A stretch of 64,000 bases of DNA. It comes from Heterodera schachtii. Taxonomy: Eukaryota > Nematoda > Chromadorea > Rhabditida > Heteroderidae. Under the pieces are notes generated by a model, which saw only the letters and a program-made list of their open reading frames with translations, ran no database searches and was not told where the DNA came from. The translations under genes were made by a program, and so were the position numbers. Below are positions 1 to 11,193 of this stretch, in pieces. The stretch is from the NCBI GenBank assembly GCA_023374025.1, contig SIJG01000091.1, positions 415,969-479,968 on the forward strand. The letters run 5' to 3'. The first letter of the stretch is position 1, and each line of letters opens with the position of its first letter.

Positions 1-1429
1 AAAAAAACATTCGCTGACCCTTTCCCGATTTCGTCCTCATTAATAATTGAAAATTGAATTTGGTTCCACAGATCATAAGTTTGCCAATTAAACGCCTCCT
101 TTTCCCATTTTGTCCATTTGCTTTCGTCTCGCGTAATTGGACAACGGATCAGCAGAAAACGGTTGCTGTAGACAGTTCTTTTCAACACCAATTGTTCTCG
201 AGTCAATTCGTTGGTCTGATCAAATGGCACATCGGAGTCATCAAAATGCTTCAAGTTTTGACGTCAAATTCGGACCATCCGTGTCCAAATAGCATTTGAA
301 CATCTTTGGGGACGAATTGTCGCAAACACTCGAAAAAACTGTCAGACAAAGCCATCGAATACATGTTTTAGTGGCACTTCAATTTGCGGAATTGGCAATG
401 GCTTTCTATCGGAATATTTGACAATTTCCATTTGCTTGGTGCCATTTTCTCCAATTTTGCTCCAAATTAGAATAGGTTGCAATGTCCTTTTGCGAGTTTT
501 GAAATGTTCGTCTACATAAAAGTCGAATCGGTGGCTGATCATCGCAATTCCAAAGCCAAGTTGATAAGCCGGAAGCAGATCGAACACCGAAAGCCAACAG
601 TCGTTGGAGATAAAATTGAAGTTAAAAGGAAACAAAATTAAAAATTGAAATTAAAAATTGGCATTTTTAAATTTTACATCGCTTTTGCCATCTCGGCTCG
701 TGACTGGACAATCCGACATTGGACAATTCGACAGTGGACAATCCGACAGTTGGACAATCCGACAATGAGGACAATTCGACAGAAGTGGACAATCCGACTG
801 TGGACAATCCGACAGTAAATTTAAATTTAAAAAATATTTTCTAGTCATTTCAACAGATTATTTCCTATAAATATCTCAATTCAAATCAATTTAGCTTAAA
901 CTTGTTAACAAATTAAAATTAGTTTGGTATACTAGTAACTAAAGTACAATAAAATAAATAAATATGCAAAAATAAATTTGGAGTGACCCATAAAACCAAA
1001 GTGATGAGAATGAAAGTGATTTTGCTGATCAAAATGTTTGCCAAAAATATTGACCATTCCGTTTACCTATTCAAATGGATTCGTCGTCCTCAGAAGAAGG
1101 AGAAATTCATGAACCCATTCCACAAATCCAAGCAATCCAACCCAATCCACAAATCTCATCACCCCCTGCTAATCTGCTACCAAATGAAAATTCCTGATCA
1201 GTGGCTTGAAAATCACGAAACAAATTGATTTAAATTGAGATATTTATATGAAATAATCTGTTTAAATGACTAGAAAATATTTTTAAATGTCCACTGTCGG
1301 ATTGTCCACTTCTGTCGAACTGTCCTCACTGTCGGATTGTCCAACTGTCGGATTGTCCACTGTCGAATTGTCCACTGTCGGATTGTCCGGGAGCCTCTCG
1401 GCTTCCGCATCTTTACCATTATCAGACAT
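1..1429 (-). pseudogene. F-box-like family member, decayed (copy A)
   Basis: This is a minus-strand member of the five-exon F-box-like family seen six more times in the window. The start codon is at 1427-1429 (MSDNGKDAEAE). Exon 1 is split by the element at 699-1395 and resumes at about 698-678 with 'EMAKAM'. Exon 2 (about 615-358) reads NDCWLSVFDLLPAYQLGFG then the FYVDEHFKTRK signature, but the AG of its acceptor is lost where the paralogs have 'tttcag'. Exon 3 is reduced to scraps (about 335-250) and runs directly into exon 4 (about 250-48, NELTREQL, LLIRCPITRDESKW). The exon 4 donor is near 47 and the last exon lies beyond the window edge. Several independent lesions make this a dead gene. 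The family resembles F-box/substrate-adaptor proteins by its N-terminal CW..VFDLLP motif; the function is inferred only. Confidence 0.85.
699..1395. mobile_element. Non-autonomous TIR element with tandem-repeat termini (type 1)
   Basis: This 697-bp element is inserted in exon 1 of F-box pseudogene A. It is flanked by a perfect 8-bp target-site duplication 'tctcggct' (691-698 and 1396-1403). Its terminal inverted repeats are about 175-195 bp and begin with about seven short tandem units of the form GGACAATCCGACAGT (with variant TTCGACAG units), followed by an AT-rich segment shared by both ends. It has no transposase ORF. The 8-bp duplication fits hAT-like or P-like superfamilies; that assignment is inference. 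Closely comparable elements occur at 13872-14675 and 40551-41073. Confidence 0.85.
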
Positions 1430-1590
1430 TTGTTGAGGGAAATTATTAAGATGGTTTTCGGTGGATTTAATTAGCTGATTAAAATTGAAAAATTAATGAA
1501 ACAATCAATGGCGAAATAACACAAAAATTATAAAGTGCGAAAAAGGAGCGAATGAAAGAGAATGGGAGAGGAAGGAAAGAGCTTTTAAAG

Positions 1591-2511
1591 CAGGGCTACC
1601 CTTGAAAATTTCCCAAAATAAGTATTTCGCTGGTCAAAAATAAGTTTTAAGGGTCAAAAATAAGTACATTTTTTCAAATATGCTTCCAAACTTTAAATCA
1701 CATTTTTATTCAACAAAATCAAGCATTAGCAACATATTTCTCGACGCCAACTATTTTTGTGAGCAATTCCGGCTAAGAAATGAATATTTCCGAAAATGAA
1801 TTTAACAATTTTGTTTAAAACATAAGCAATTTGTAAATTATTATCAGTTCATTCGGGATCAAAAAATCAGATTTTAATATTTTTTGCGGCGTGCTTTTTC
1901 CAAAAAATTTTGAGGAATGGGCGAGAGGATGGGGTCCGGCGGTGCCGGTAGGCGCCGCCGGAAAAAATTTTGTAATTTAGCGCGACTGGTAAAAATTTTC
2001 ACCAAAAAGGCCAATATTGAATGGCAAATTTTAAGTCAATTTTTGAAATCTCAGCGGAATTTTGTGGCACTGCGGCGCCGATGGGAAAATTTTTTTTGGC
2101 TTTTTCATGAATTTTATTAAAAAAATATGTTCAAAAATCCCCCTTTTTGCTCCTTTTTATGCCTTGAAATTCACGCTCATAATCAGCGTGAAATTTATAT
2201 TTGCGGTTTGGTGGAGCCATTAACGTAATTTAAGCTCTAAAAAATGTGATCATAGAACTTTCTTTCGAAATTTAGAATATTTAGCGAGTCTTGTTACGAT
2301 TTTGTTTATAAAATTCGCTTCAAAACATAACATTCTTTCAAATATTGCTATAAAAATCGGAATTTTCCTTTGAGTCCCAAAAATAAGTACAAAATAAGTA
2401 CCTTGAGCTCAAATAAGTACAATACTTACAAATAAGTACATTTTAAATTTGTAAGTTTTGCACCCTCCAAATAAGTACAATACTTACAAATAAGTACAAA
2501 GGGTAACCCTG
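1591..2511. mobile_element. hAT-type MITE, 921 bp
   Basis: The termini are 'cagggctaccctt' and, inverted, 'cagggttaccctt'. The element is flanked by a perfect 8-bp duplication 'ttttaaag' (1583-1590 and 2512-2519). A CAGGG end with an 8-bp duplication is the classic hAT signature. The interior carries many 'aaataagtac' repeats near both ends and no convincing coding sequence. The short open frame at 1917-2120 is low-complexity (Gly/Arg then Phe/Trp) and I do not regard it as a gene. Confidence 0.85.
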
Positions 2512-2579
2512 TTTTAAAGCAATGCGACAATAAACGACCGTTTAATAAAATTGTGGAAAAATTGGGGAAAATAATTTAG

Positions 2580-2587
2580 TATAAAAG
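2580..2587 (+). promoter_or_regulatory. Probable TATA box of the F-box-like gene family
   Basis: TATAAAAG lies inside a longer block ('ttagtataaaagtggttg', then a Cys/Thr-rich-looking pyrimidine stretch) that is repeated upstream of the intact gene at 11639 (TATA at 11194). A more diverged version occurs at 8212. Conservation between otherwise unrelated upstream regions suggests a core promoter. It lies about 770 bp before the start codon at 3359 because a 401-bp transposon (2793-3193) sits between them. Confidence 0.5.
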
Positions 2588-2792
2588 TGGTTGTTTTTCC
2601 TCCGCCACTTTCATTATTATTATTTATTTTTTCATTGGCCATTTATTTGTGTTCGTCTCTCTTTGTTCGACTGTTTCTCCATGACAATGTCTTTAAAAGT
2701 GATTCTGTACGTTTTTTGCATTTTTTTTTCGACATTTACCTTTTTCCTTCTCATTTCTTAGTCTGATCGCTGTGCCCGTGTTTGTCATCTGT

Positions 2793-3193
2793 GGGTCGAT
2801 AGCAGTTCGTACAATGGCGTTTCGTACAATTTGAAATGGGAATGGCCATAACTTTTTTGTTTGTCCGTTAATTTCTTCAAAATTGGTATCATTCGAAAGC
2901 TCTACGTGTTTAGAAGCTAGCATTAAGCAGAAGCTAAGCAATTAATCATCGCACCAAAAAGTTATGGTTTATAGTTTAGAAAAAATTAGGATTTTCTTGA
3001 ATTTTTAAGTCTTATAAATCATAACTTTTTGTTAAGATGATTAATCACTTAGCTTCTGCTTAATGATAGCTTCTAAACACGTAGAGCTTTCGAATGATAC
3101 CAATTTTGAAGAAATCAACCGACGAACAAAAAAGTTATGGCCATTCCCATTTCAAATTGTACGAAACGCCATTGTACGAACTGTCTTGACCCC
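2793..3193. mobile_element. Fold-back element with 9-bp TSD (core-motif family)
   Basis: This 401-bp palindromic element is flanked by a perfect 9-bp duplication 'gtcatctgt' (2784-2792 and 3194-3202). Its arms of about 150 bp begin 'gggtc.a..cagttcgtac' and contain the shared core 'ggccataacttttttg' followed by 'ggtatcattcgaaagc'. It lies between the probable promoter (2580) and start codon (3359) of the intact F-box-like gene, so it lengthens that gene's leader or upstream region. A single arm of the same element is present at 35939-36105. The 9-bp duplication with long inverted arms suggests Mutator-like mobilisation. Confidence 0.85.
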
Positions 3194-3358
3194 GTCATCT
3201 GTTCTGCCATTATCTGTTGTGCCATTCTTTCGTATTGGGACCGCATCAAAAAACCACCAAAACAACAACGAGGCCATCACAAAATTGAAAAAGTGCCGGA
3301 AACTGTCTTAACAATTGAAAGAATGCCAGAAACTGTCTTAACAATTTGCCCTGACGAA

Positions 3359-4634
3359 ATGCCATCAGACAACCAAAATAAAGCAGAGGAAAAGATGGCA
3401 AAACCAATGTAAAATTCAAATGCCATTTTCAATTTTGTTCCCTTTTTTCAGTTTCATCTCCGCCGATTGTTGGCTTTGTGTCTTCGATTTGCTGCCCTCT
3501 TCCCAACTTGGCTTCGGAATTTCAATGATCAGTCGCCGTTTCGACTATTACGTGGACGAACACTTCAAGACGCGCAAATGGGCACTGAAATTTATTCAAA
3601 TTCGACGAAAAATTGGAGAAAATGGCACGAAGGAAATGGAAATTACCAATTTGGATGGAGAAGCATTGCCAATTGCGCAAATCCAATTGCCACGCAAAGT
3701 CATCGGATTCAAACGAATCATCATCCAGTAAAATTGGCGATTAAACGCAAAACAATTATACAATATTCCCATTTTCAGATACATCGACCGCAATGTCATC
3801 GCTTTTCTCGACCGATTGAGTCCACTTTTCGCCTCATTCTGTCCGATTAATTTGGCATTCGGCACGAACAATGACCGCATTTTGGATTTGGTTGTATGCA
3901 ACACTTGGCCAATGCTCGGAAAAAACTTTCATGGCATCGAATCGTACCCCTGTTTTTTACACTGTTTGCGCCATATCACGCCTTCAATGCTCAACGAATT
4001 ATGTCCACCACTTCGCGTTTTCAATGCCTGTTTTGGCAATCTGTTCCCCGAATTCCCTGCCGATGACAGTGCCATGGCATCGGAAGGACAAGCGGTGGCC
4101 AAATGGCTTTTCACCCCATTTCAAAACGATGTGCCAAAATTGTTCAAATGCGAGTTTGTCAGGAATGAATGGGAGGATTGGCCGTTGAAAATTGACACCT
4201 TCAAAGCGGTGATTTCGATTTGATTAATTCGTTATTTTTCCTTTGTCTTAGGCTTTTGCCAATGCTTCATCGCCCGTCAATTTCATCGTTTCCATTTGGT
4301 TTCTTCCGTCTTTTGCTGCCTTCGTTGTGCCCTTTGATCTGACGAATGAATTGACGCGTGAACAATTGACGTTGAAACGGATGAACAATAGCCAACGTTT
4401 TTTGCTGATCCGTTGTCCAATTGCGCGAGATGAAAGCAAATGGACAAAATGGGAAGAGGAAGCGATTGGCTGGCAATTTTTTGATCAGTGGAACAAAATT
4501 GACATTCATATCGATAATGAGGAAAACATCGGTGACGGGTAAGCGAATGCTTTTTCAAAAATTCAATTTTATTATATTATATTTTTAGGCTTCTTGACGA
4601 AACTCCTGGCCAAAGTGATCAACAAAAGAAGTGA
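3359..4634 (+). CDS. F-box-like family protein, intact (copy B)
   Basis: This is a five-exon gene: 3359-3408, 3452-3727, 3779-4208, 4252-4538, 4589-4634. All introns are GT-AG and the joined frame is open (1089 nt, 362 aa). Exon 2 carries ISADCWLCVFDLLPSSQLGF, matching the start of an F-box helix pair, then a FDYYVDEHFKTRKW block. Exon 3 carries YIDRNVIAFL, a CNTWPMLGKN block and the family signature DDSAMASEGQAVAKWLF. Exon 4 carries ASSPVNFIV, VPFDLTNELTREQLTL and RFLLIRCPIARDESKWTKW. The last exon encodes a short tail ending SDQQKK. I know this architecture as a highly expanded family in Globodera, usually annotated as F-box-domain proteins. A role as SCF ubiquitin-ligase adaptor is family-level inference; no signal peptide is seen. 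The start codon matches MSDN-type starts of the paralogs. Confidence 0.88.
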
Positions 4635-5270
4635 ATTGTTAAGAAGTGATCAAATCAATTTGAAATTGCGGCGTTGGATAATTAATTTGAGCCCATTTGA
4701 TATAATTGTTCTTTTTTGTTGCATTGATCACAAATTGTATTATATAAATATGCCTTTAGGATAAATTGACTGAAATTCCAGGCATTTTAAAAACTTTTTT
4801 GAGGTTTTCTTGAGATTGCATAGCTGTTTTGGTTGAAAAGTCCAAAAAATCGGTAATTATCACTTTTATTATTAACTTGTTCATTGGCTCGAACAAAAAA
4901 ATCCAATTAGTGAATGGCATTTTCTAATTTTACTCCAAAAAGTTGCCGATAGAATTTTTTATTTTATTTTTTGGAGTTTGTTTATTAATTCCATTAAATT
5001 CATTTGGCAATTAATTAGTTTTACTTCTTTTTTCGCTCGTTTTAATGAGGGTGTTTCTCACTGTGAAAGTCAAAACGATCAAATTAAATCATATAATTAC
5101 AATGATCCAATAATTTGACAGATGGAATGATAATAGTTTAAAAATTAAAAATGCGTTCATTGCTAATAATCATTTATTAATTAATTGCTTGCTTAATTGT
5201 TTTCCCTCATTATTTGTTATTAATTTCTAGGGATGCGATTTTTAGGCAAATGCCTAAAATTTTTGCGCAC
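4635..5270. other. AT-rich intergenic stretch
   Basis: No coding sequence or repeat structure stands out. The first roughly 130 bp are the 3' flank of the preceding gene and resemble the flanks of the other family members ('agaaatgatc ... attggataatgaatttgagccca' type). Confidence 0.5.
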
Positions 5271-5524
5271 TTAATACGCACAGATAAGCACGAAAAACGG
5301 CATATTATGCAATACAGCACCAGCAACAATGAACATGCCAATATTTTCAAGTTTAATACGAATTGGGGTGTGCAAACTATGAAATCTTTTTTTCCATCTT
5401 CCAAAAGTTTGCTCAATAATAACCCTAGTTTTACAATGCGCGTCATTATAACGTCTTTGCTGATCAGTTGTAGGATTACCAAATGGTGTTAACAGCCATT
5501 TTCTGCACGGATAACCCGAATCGC
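5271..5524 (-). mobile_element. PIF/Harbinger transposase fragment (C-terminal nuclease part)
   Basis: On the minus strand an 84-codon open stretch starts after an intron-like acceptor (…ctttta g at 5525-5526) and ends at a TAA (5271-5273). It reads [20 protein letters not shown], then a [21 protein letters not shown] segment, then [17 protein letters not shown]. The GDSGYP box, the R.YN.AH block and the VIE..FG block are the hallmark C-terminal motifs of HARBI1-like PIF/Harbinger DDE nucleases, with the catalytic D and E both present. The rest of the transposase is missing here, so this is a remnant or the last exon of a longer dead copy. Confidence 0.85.
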
Positions 5525-6000
5525 CTAAAAGATATGAAATTTAAATGCAATTCAAAAAATTCTTTCTTCTCTCATCATCATCATAAAAAAACAATTCGTC
5601 AATGTTTATTATCGAAAACATATTTTCGCATTTATTTTCCTTTGTTCGGCCTTCCTTCTTAATCATCATAAGTTGTTGGCCGTAGTCGCATCACTGGCAG
5701 TTATCCATAAATAAATAATACACTGAAATTATAATGTCAAAAATATTTTGCTAACTCCATCATCTGTGGAGAAGGGGATAATCGGCTAGGTATCTGCATA
5801 TAAGGCTTGGTAGCTGGAGATCGAACTATCCCCAGCCGTATTCCGAGTTGGGAATACGGATTTTGAGCCGTAGATTAATCGATCTGCAGCTACCCTAGCT
5901 ATAGCTAGGGATATGCGGATTTTTATCCTTAGCATTGTGAATATGAGCATCTAAATGATCATTAACGCATTCTTCTCTTCACTGCTCAATTCAACTGTTA
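5525..6000. other. Non-coding stretch with local inverted repeats
   Basis: There is no gene. Around 5770-5935 there is a run of short palindromes ('ccgtattccgag..gaatacgg', 'ctagctatagctag') that look like the end of an old mobile element, possibly linked to the adjacent Harbinger fragment. I could not find matching termini. Confidence 0.35.
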
Positions 6001-6216
6001 TTCTTTCTCTCTTCTTTCTGTCTCTCTCTCTCTCTCGCTCTCTCTCTCTTTTCTCCCTCTCTCTTCTCTCTCTCTCTCTCTCTTTCTCTTTTCTCCCTCT
6101 CTTTTCCCTCTCTCTCTCTTTTTCTCTCTCTCTCTCTCATCCCTCTCTCTCTCTCATCCCTCTCTCTCTCTCTTCCCTCTCTCTCTCTCGCTCTCTCTCA
6201 TTATCTCTCTTCTCTA
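6001..6216 (+). repeat. (CT)n pyrimidine microsatellite
   Basis: About 215 bp are almost purely C and T, with CT dinucleotide runs broken by TTT and CCC. The long Ser/Leu open frame across it is an artefact of the repeat. Confidence 0.95.
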
Positions 6217-6406
6217 TTATTAGTGCATTCAATTAAATCATTATTACTCTGATCACTTTATCACTGCGAAATTGTAAATACCCACATTTCCCGATCACAG
6301 TTCGTCTCTCGGACGTGGCGAGCATCCGGACAGCGAATCGCTGCTGTTTTGGTGCGGTGTGTTCATGCGGGTGCTGCTATGTATTGGTTGATGCCAATGA
6401 TTTACG

Positions 6407-7695
6407 CCTTACCAACTTGGCCTTGGAATTGCAATGATTAGTCACCGTTTTGACTTTTATGTGGACGAACACTTCAAAACACGAAAATGGACGCTGAAAA
6501 TTATTGGAATTCACAGCAAAAATGGAAAGAATGGCACGAAGGAAATGGAAATTGTCAATTCCTATTATTGGAAAGCATTGCCAATTCCGCAAATTCAAAT
6601 GCCACGTAAAGTCATCGGATTCGAACGCATCAACATCTCGTTAGATTGGCCGAAATATAAACATTATAGACAACACTTCCCAATCATTTTCAGTTTCATC
6701 GACCAAAATGCCATCGCTTTTCTCCGCCGTTTTCGCCATCTTTTCGCCTCTCGTCCAATTAATTTGGCCATCAACACGACGAGTGATCGCATTTTGGCGT
6801 TGATTTTGTACAATATTTGGCCAATGCTCAACAAAAACATTCATGGCTTGCGATTGTCCTCCACATTTTTCCACCGTTTGCGACAATTTGCCCCGTCAAT
6901 TCTCAACGATTTGCCGTTGTTACGCAATGTCAAATTCTTTGCTGATGACGACGATCTTTTCGCCGAATTTCCATGCGATGACAGTGCCATGGCATCAGAT
7001 GGACAAGCGGTGGCCAAATGGCTTTTCACTCCCCGTCCGGACAATGTGCCAAAAGTGTTGAAGTGCGAGTTGGACACGGAGTATAGGAATTTGGCATCGC
7101 AGATTGAAGCCTTCAAAGCGGTGATTTTCCATGATTTATTTGTGGGTGGTAAGGATAGGAGAATCCGAATCTGACATTAATTTCGACCTAGTCAAACCCC
7201 GAACCTGGGTCCGAATAAAACATTGAAACACAATTTTTCGAAGAATTTCGCATTAAAGTTAGTATCATTCATTGATCATAATCGTATTTGCTTAATCAAT
7301 TTTTCCAAATTTTAGGCATTTGCCTCAGCTTCATCTCCCGTCAATTTCATTGTCGTCATTTGGGTTTTTCATTCGTCTTTTGCTGGTTTTGTGCCATTTG
7401 TGCTGACCAATGAATTGACCCGTGAACAATTGACATTGAAAAGAACTCACAAAAGGGACAACTGTCTTCTGCTTGGTCCGTTGTCCAATTGCGCGAAATG
7501 AAAGCAAATGGACAAAATGGGAGGAGGAAGCGATTGGATGGAATTTTATGGATCAGTCGAATCAAATTGACATTTATTTATGAAATGACGAAATCGGATA
7601 TGGGTAAGCGTATGCTTTTTCAAAAATTCAATTTATTATGTATTTTTATTTTTAGGCTTTTCGACACAAATCCCGGCCCAATTGATCAGCCGTAG
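6407..7695 (+). pseudogene. F-box-like family member, decayed (copy C)
   Basis: Homology starts abruptly inside exon 2 at about 6407 (YQLGLGIAMISHRFDF). Exon 1 and the F-box start are replaced by unrelated sequence at 6300-6406. Exon 2 ends at 6639 and exon 3 (6694-7120) keeps FIDQNAIAFLRRF, YNIWPMLNKN and DDSAMASDGQAVAKWLF. The intron 6640-6693 happens to stay open in frame. Intron 3 (7121-7315) is longer than in copy B. Exon 4 (7316-7603) has a one-base frameshift just before the LIRCPIAR block (about 7470-7480) and a stop codon near 7582. Exon 5 is 7656-7695. Loss of the 5' end plus frameshift and stop indicate a pseudogene. Confidence 0.85.
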
Positions 7696-8303
7696 AAATG
7701 AATGAATGAATTGTTGAGAAATGATCGACCAATATGAATTATGGAATTGGAAATTGTTGTGCTTATTAAATATTCTTTTTTTTGTGATCAGCATGGATTT
7801 GTATTATTTATGTCTAAAGAATAAATTTAGTGATTTGCTGAAACCGAAATCTATCGGTAAAATCAAAGTAAAATTGAAACGTACACTGAAATTGTGCCAT
7901 TTTGAACGGATTTTTTTTCATCAAAAATTGAGAATTTCAATTTTTGTTAAATGGAATTTTTTGTTCGATTTTAATTTTTCTAATTTGTTCTATTCGTGTC
8001 CAGGGTTCGATATTGTTTTTGATAAATTATTATTAGGGGCGTCCAATTTGATGCTATACTTCGTGGGTTTAAATTTAATTTCTGATTTAAAATGTTTTAA
8101 TTGTAAGCCGAGGAGTGCCAGGAAAATTCGGCCACATTTTTAAACTGAAAAATTCAAAAAAGGGGGAACAAAAATGAATTCCGATTTTATGGATCTGTGC
8201 TGAAAAATTAGTATAAAAATATTGCTGCTCTTCAGTCACTTTTCATTATTTTCCATTCACCAATTCTTTTCGTCGCATTCTTCGACTTTTTTTTCCGGTA
8301 ATA
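7696..8303. other. F-box gene 3' flank and orphan promoter-like block
   Basis: This stretch has no gene. It begins with sequence similar to the 3' flanks of the other F-box-like genes. At 8212-8219 a TATAAAAA lies in a block resembling the promoters at 2580 and 11194, but no start exon follows, so it may be the remnant of a deleted copy. Confidence 0.45.
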
Positions 8304-8553
8304 CTGCCGATGGTCCCCCCCCCCCTTTTTTGGAAATTTTTTTCTGTTCTAAAAAGTCGTGAAAACACGTTTTATGAGGTTTTTAGGGTCGCTGATCATG
8401 AATCTGACACTTTTTGTTCGAGTTCGGGTCTGGGATTCGAGTTTGATCAAAATGAATGTTAGATTCGTGATCAGCGACCCTAAAAACCCCATAAAACGTG
8501 TTTTCACGACTTTTTAAAACAGACTTCCAAAAAGGGTGGGGGACCATCGGCAG
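8304..8553. mobile_element. Tc1/mariner-like MITE, 250 bp
   Basis: The inverted termini are CTGCCGATGGTCCCCC, flanked by TA on both sides (8302-8303, 8554-8555). The arms continue for about 100 bp and include 'ttttagggtcgctgatcatgaatc', a motif shared by the arms at 27575 and 28480 and by those at 32730 and 33010. It has no coding capacity. Confidence 0.8.
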
Positions 8554-8889
8554 TAACACAATTTGCAATTCCATCGATTCATACCAGCGCATTTTCATCA
8601 TGTGAATGATTTTGACTGTTTTCACATTCACAATGAGAAATGTGCTGGTCAAAACGGAGGAGAAACAGAAGAAATTGTGGAATTTGTAATTTAAATTAAT
8701 AACAAATAATGTGGGAAAACAATTAAGCAATTAATTAATGATTATTAACAGTGAATGGATATTTAGTTTTTAAATCCACATTTCGACCAAGTGTTCGCAT
8801 TGGGTGTAAAATCGAAAAATTTCTTCAAAAAGCAAAAATATTATGCCAAATTATTAAGGACATCATAATTTTCAAAATTACAATTCTCG

Positions 8890-9150
8890 TCAAGAAAATA
8901 ACCAAATAAATTTTGGAGGTGAATTTTTGAGAAATTTTTCATTTCTTAGGGGTGTGTTTTTGAAAATTTTTGGGTCGATTCTTAGTGGGTGTATTTTTAG
9001 AAAGAAAATTTTAGGTCGATTCTTTGTGGTGTATTTTTCGTTTTTATTGCATTATTGTTAACAAATTTTGGCAAAACGCCAAAATAGGTGAAAATAAGTT
9101 TTTAAAATTTTTTTTAGGTTTTTTAGGTGCTAAAATAAAAACCTAGAAAA
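8890..9150. repeat. Dispersed AT-rich repeat ('ttaggggtgtatttttcg' family)
   Basis: Phrases such as 'tcgattctta..gggtgtattttt' and 'gtttttattgcat' recur here in direct order and again at about 14150-14360 and 29990-30120. It looks like a diverged dispersed repeat without coding capacity. Confidence 0.5.
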
Positions 9151-9249
9151 TAAGTGCTAATATGATCATCCCAATTAAAAAACAACAATTTTTATGAGCA
9201 CGTCAATAATTCCAAAATAATTAAATTAGATCGGTCAATTTATAACAAT

Positions 9250-10749
9250 TCATTCATTCATGTTGTTCAACATTTGGGCCGTCCAATGCGTTGAGAAGCC
9301 TAAAAATCGAAGCGCCTAAATTATTAATTTTTGAAGAAAAAAAAATTCGCTGACCAGTCCCCGATGAGAAAACCTCATCATGAATTTGCATGTAAATTTT
9401 GTTCCATAGCTCATCAATTTCACAGCCAATCGCCTCCTTTTCCCATTTTGTCCATTTGCTTTCATCTCGCGCAATCGGACAACGGATCAGAAGAAAAGGA
9501 TGGCTGTCATTGTCAATCATCTTCAATGCCAATTGTTCCCGAGTCAATTCGTTGGTCAGATCAAATGGCACAACGGAGTGATCAAAATGCGGCAGAAAAA
9601 TCCAAATGACGACAATGAAATTGACGGGCGATGAAGCCGAGGCAAAAGCCTAAAATGAGCGGAAAATTAATTAAGAAATGATTAATAAAATGATAATGAA
9701 TGTGACTTTTAAGGTTGGGGAGGGCACGAAAGGCCGAAGATGGACGATTTTACGAGTTTAGATGGCCCAATGAAAAGTCAACTGGGCGAAGGTTCGAATT
9801 TGTTTTAATTGAGCGAAAAACAACAGTTTGGTTAAGTCGCGAACTCCAAAAACCGTAAGATGCCAAATAAATCAATTAGTAAGCAGCACCGATTTGAGAG
9901 CTTCAATCATCGACGGAAAAGTCCCTTCATCGTTGCCCATCCAGCATCTGAACACTTTTGGCACACCGTTTTGAAGCGGAGTGAAAAGCCATTTGGCCAA
10001 CGCTTGGCCATCCGATGCCATGGCACTGTCATCGGCCGGGAATTCGGGGAAGAGATTGCTGACATAGCCAGAGAAGACAAAGCGAAGCGATGGACAATCG
10101 CTGAGAATGACGGCACGAATTGTCGCAAACGGCGGAAACCATTGGCCACGACTTCCATGCCATGAATATTTCTCCCGAGCATTGGCCAAATGTTGTGTAT
10201 AATCAACTCCAAAGTGCGGTCATCCGACGTACAAAGAGTCAGATAAATTTGACAGGTGGCGAAAAGCGGACGAAAATGGTGAAGAAAAGCAACGGCATTT
10301 TGGTCGATGAAACTAAAAATGAATGGGGAAAAGTTGCCTAAATTTTTAATTTAATCGTCAATATTACGAGATTCTGGCAAATCGTAATCCGATGACTTCG
10401 CGTGGCATTCGAATTTGCGCAGTTGGCAATGGTTTTCCATGGCAATTGACAATTTCCATTTGATTTGTGCCATTCTCTCCAATTTTGCGTCGAATTCGAA
10501 TAAATGCCAATGTCCATTTGCGAGTTTTGAAGTGTTCGTCCACGTAAAAGTTAAAACGGTGGCTGATCAGCGCAATGCCAAGGCCAAGTTGTGAAGGCGC
10601 AAGCAAATCGAACACCGCCAGCCAACCGTTGCCGCAGATGAAACTGAAAAAAAGGAAAACAAAATTAAAAATTGAAATTTTAAAATGGCATTTTAATTTT
10701 ACATTGCTTTTTCCATCTCTTCCTCCGCTTCGTTTCGGTTGTCTGACAT
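9250..10749 (-). pseudogene. F-box-like family member with one frameshift (copy E)
   Basis: The five-exon structure is complete on the minus strand: 10749-10703 (MSDNRNEAEEEMEKAM), 10643-10368 (276 nt, ICGNGWLAVFDLLAPSQLGL), 10312-9890, 9649-9355 and 9299-9250. All splice sites are GT-AG. Exon 3 lacks one base near 10107 ('gaatgacgg' where the paralogs read 'gaattgacgg'), which breaks the frame at VPS/ILSDCP. With that base the frame would continue to exon 4 (NELTREQLALK, LLIRCPIARDESKW). Exon 4 also ends one phase off the family, giving an unusual C-terminal tail. It could be a very recent pseudogene, an inactive allele, or a single sequencing error in an otherwise intact gene. Confidence 0.85.
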
Positions 10750-11193
10750 TTAGTTGAGACAAATTATTAAGACAGTTTCGTTTCGGATTTAAATTGGCTA
10801 CTTATTAAAATTGTTGAAATCAAATAAAAACTAAGAAAAAACTTTTTAAATAGTCAATTTTCATGGAATAGTTTTCGTCTTTTTGTGTCAACCAACAGCA
10901 ACAAAACTAGCAATTTTAATTTGTTCAATTTAAACAACACACTAGCAAAATGAAAAACAATTGGAATTTTATAAGCAATATTAAGTGCCTTATAAGTAAA
11001 TAATGAAAATTTGGTGAAGAAAAACATTTTTATAAAATCATTAATTCTCTCTCAAAAAAAAAAATCCGAGAAAATGAAGGAAAAAGTGATTGATGAATGA
11101 AAGAAAATGGAAAGGGAGTGATGGCTTTTATAGTAAGGCTTTGAATACGAATTACCGTTTAATAAAATTGTGTAAAAATGGCAAAATAATTAG
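10750..11193. other. Intergenic region between divergent F-box-like genes
   Basis: AT-rich sequence with no gene. It is the shared upstream region of copy E (minus strand, start 10749) and copy F (plus strand, start 11639). Confidence 0.5.

Noticed and set aside
707..1390. Regularly spaced GGACAATCCGACAGT units as a possible CRISPR array
   Set aside because: The units are directly tandem with no unique spacers, occur as inverted pairs at both ends of a TSD-flanked element, and the genome is eukaryotic.
1917..2120. Open frame MGERMGSGGAGRRRRKKFCN
   Set aside because: Lies inside a hAT MITE, low complexity, no homologous block elsewhere.
2693..3311. Open frames with KLWPFPFQIVRNAIVRT on both strands
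   Set aside because: They are the two arms of a fold-back element read in opposite directions; the apparent protein conservation is inverted-repeat symmetry.
5773..5832. tRNA-like sequence (GGGGATA ... TATCCCC acceptor-like pairing)
   Set aside because: No proper T-arm or TTCRA loop, and no plausible anticodon arm. Probably part of an old palindromic element.
5955..6236. Ser/Leu-rich open frame of 93 codons
   Set aside because: Created entirely by the (CT)n microsatellite.
7721..8143. 140-codon open frame MIDQYELWNWKLLCLL
   Set aside because: It begins in the 3' flank shared by F-box-like genes, has AT-driven Leu/Phe/Lys composition and no splice or start context.
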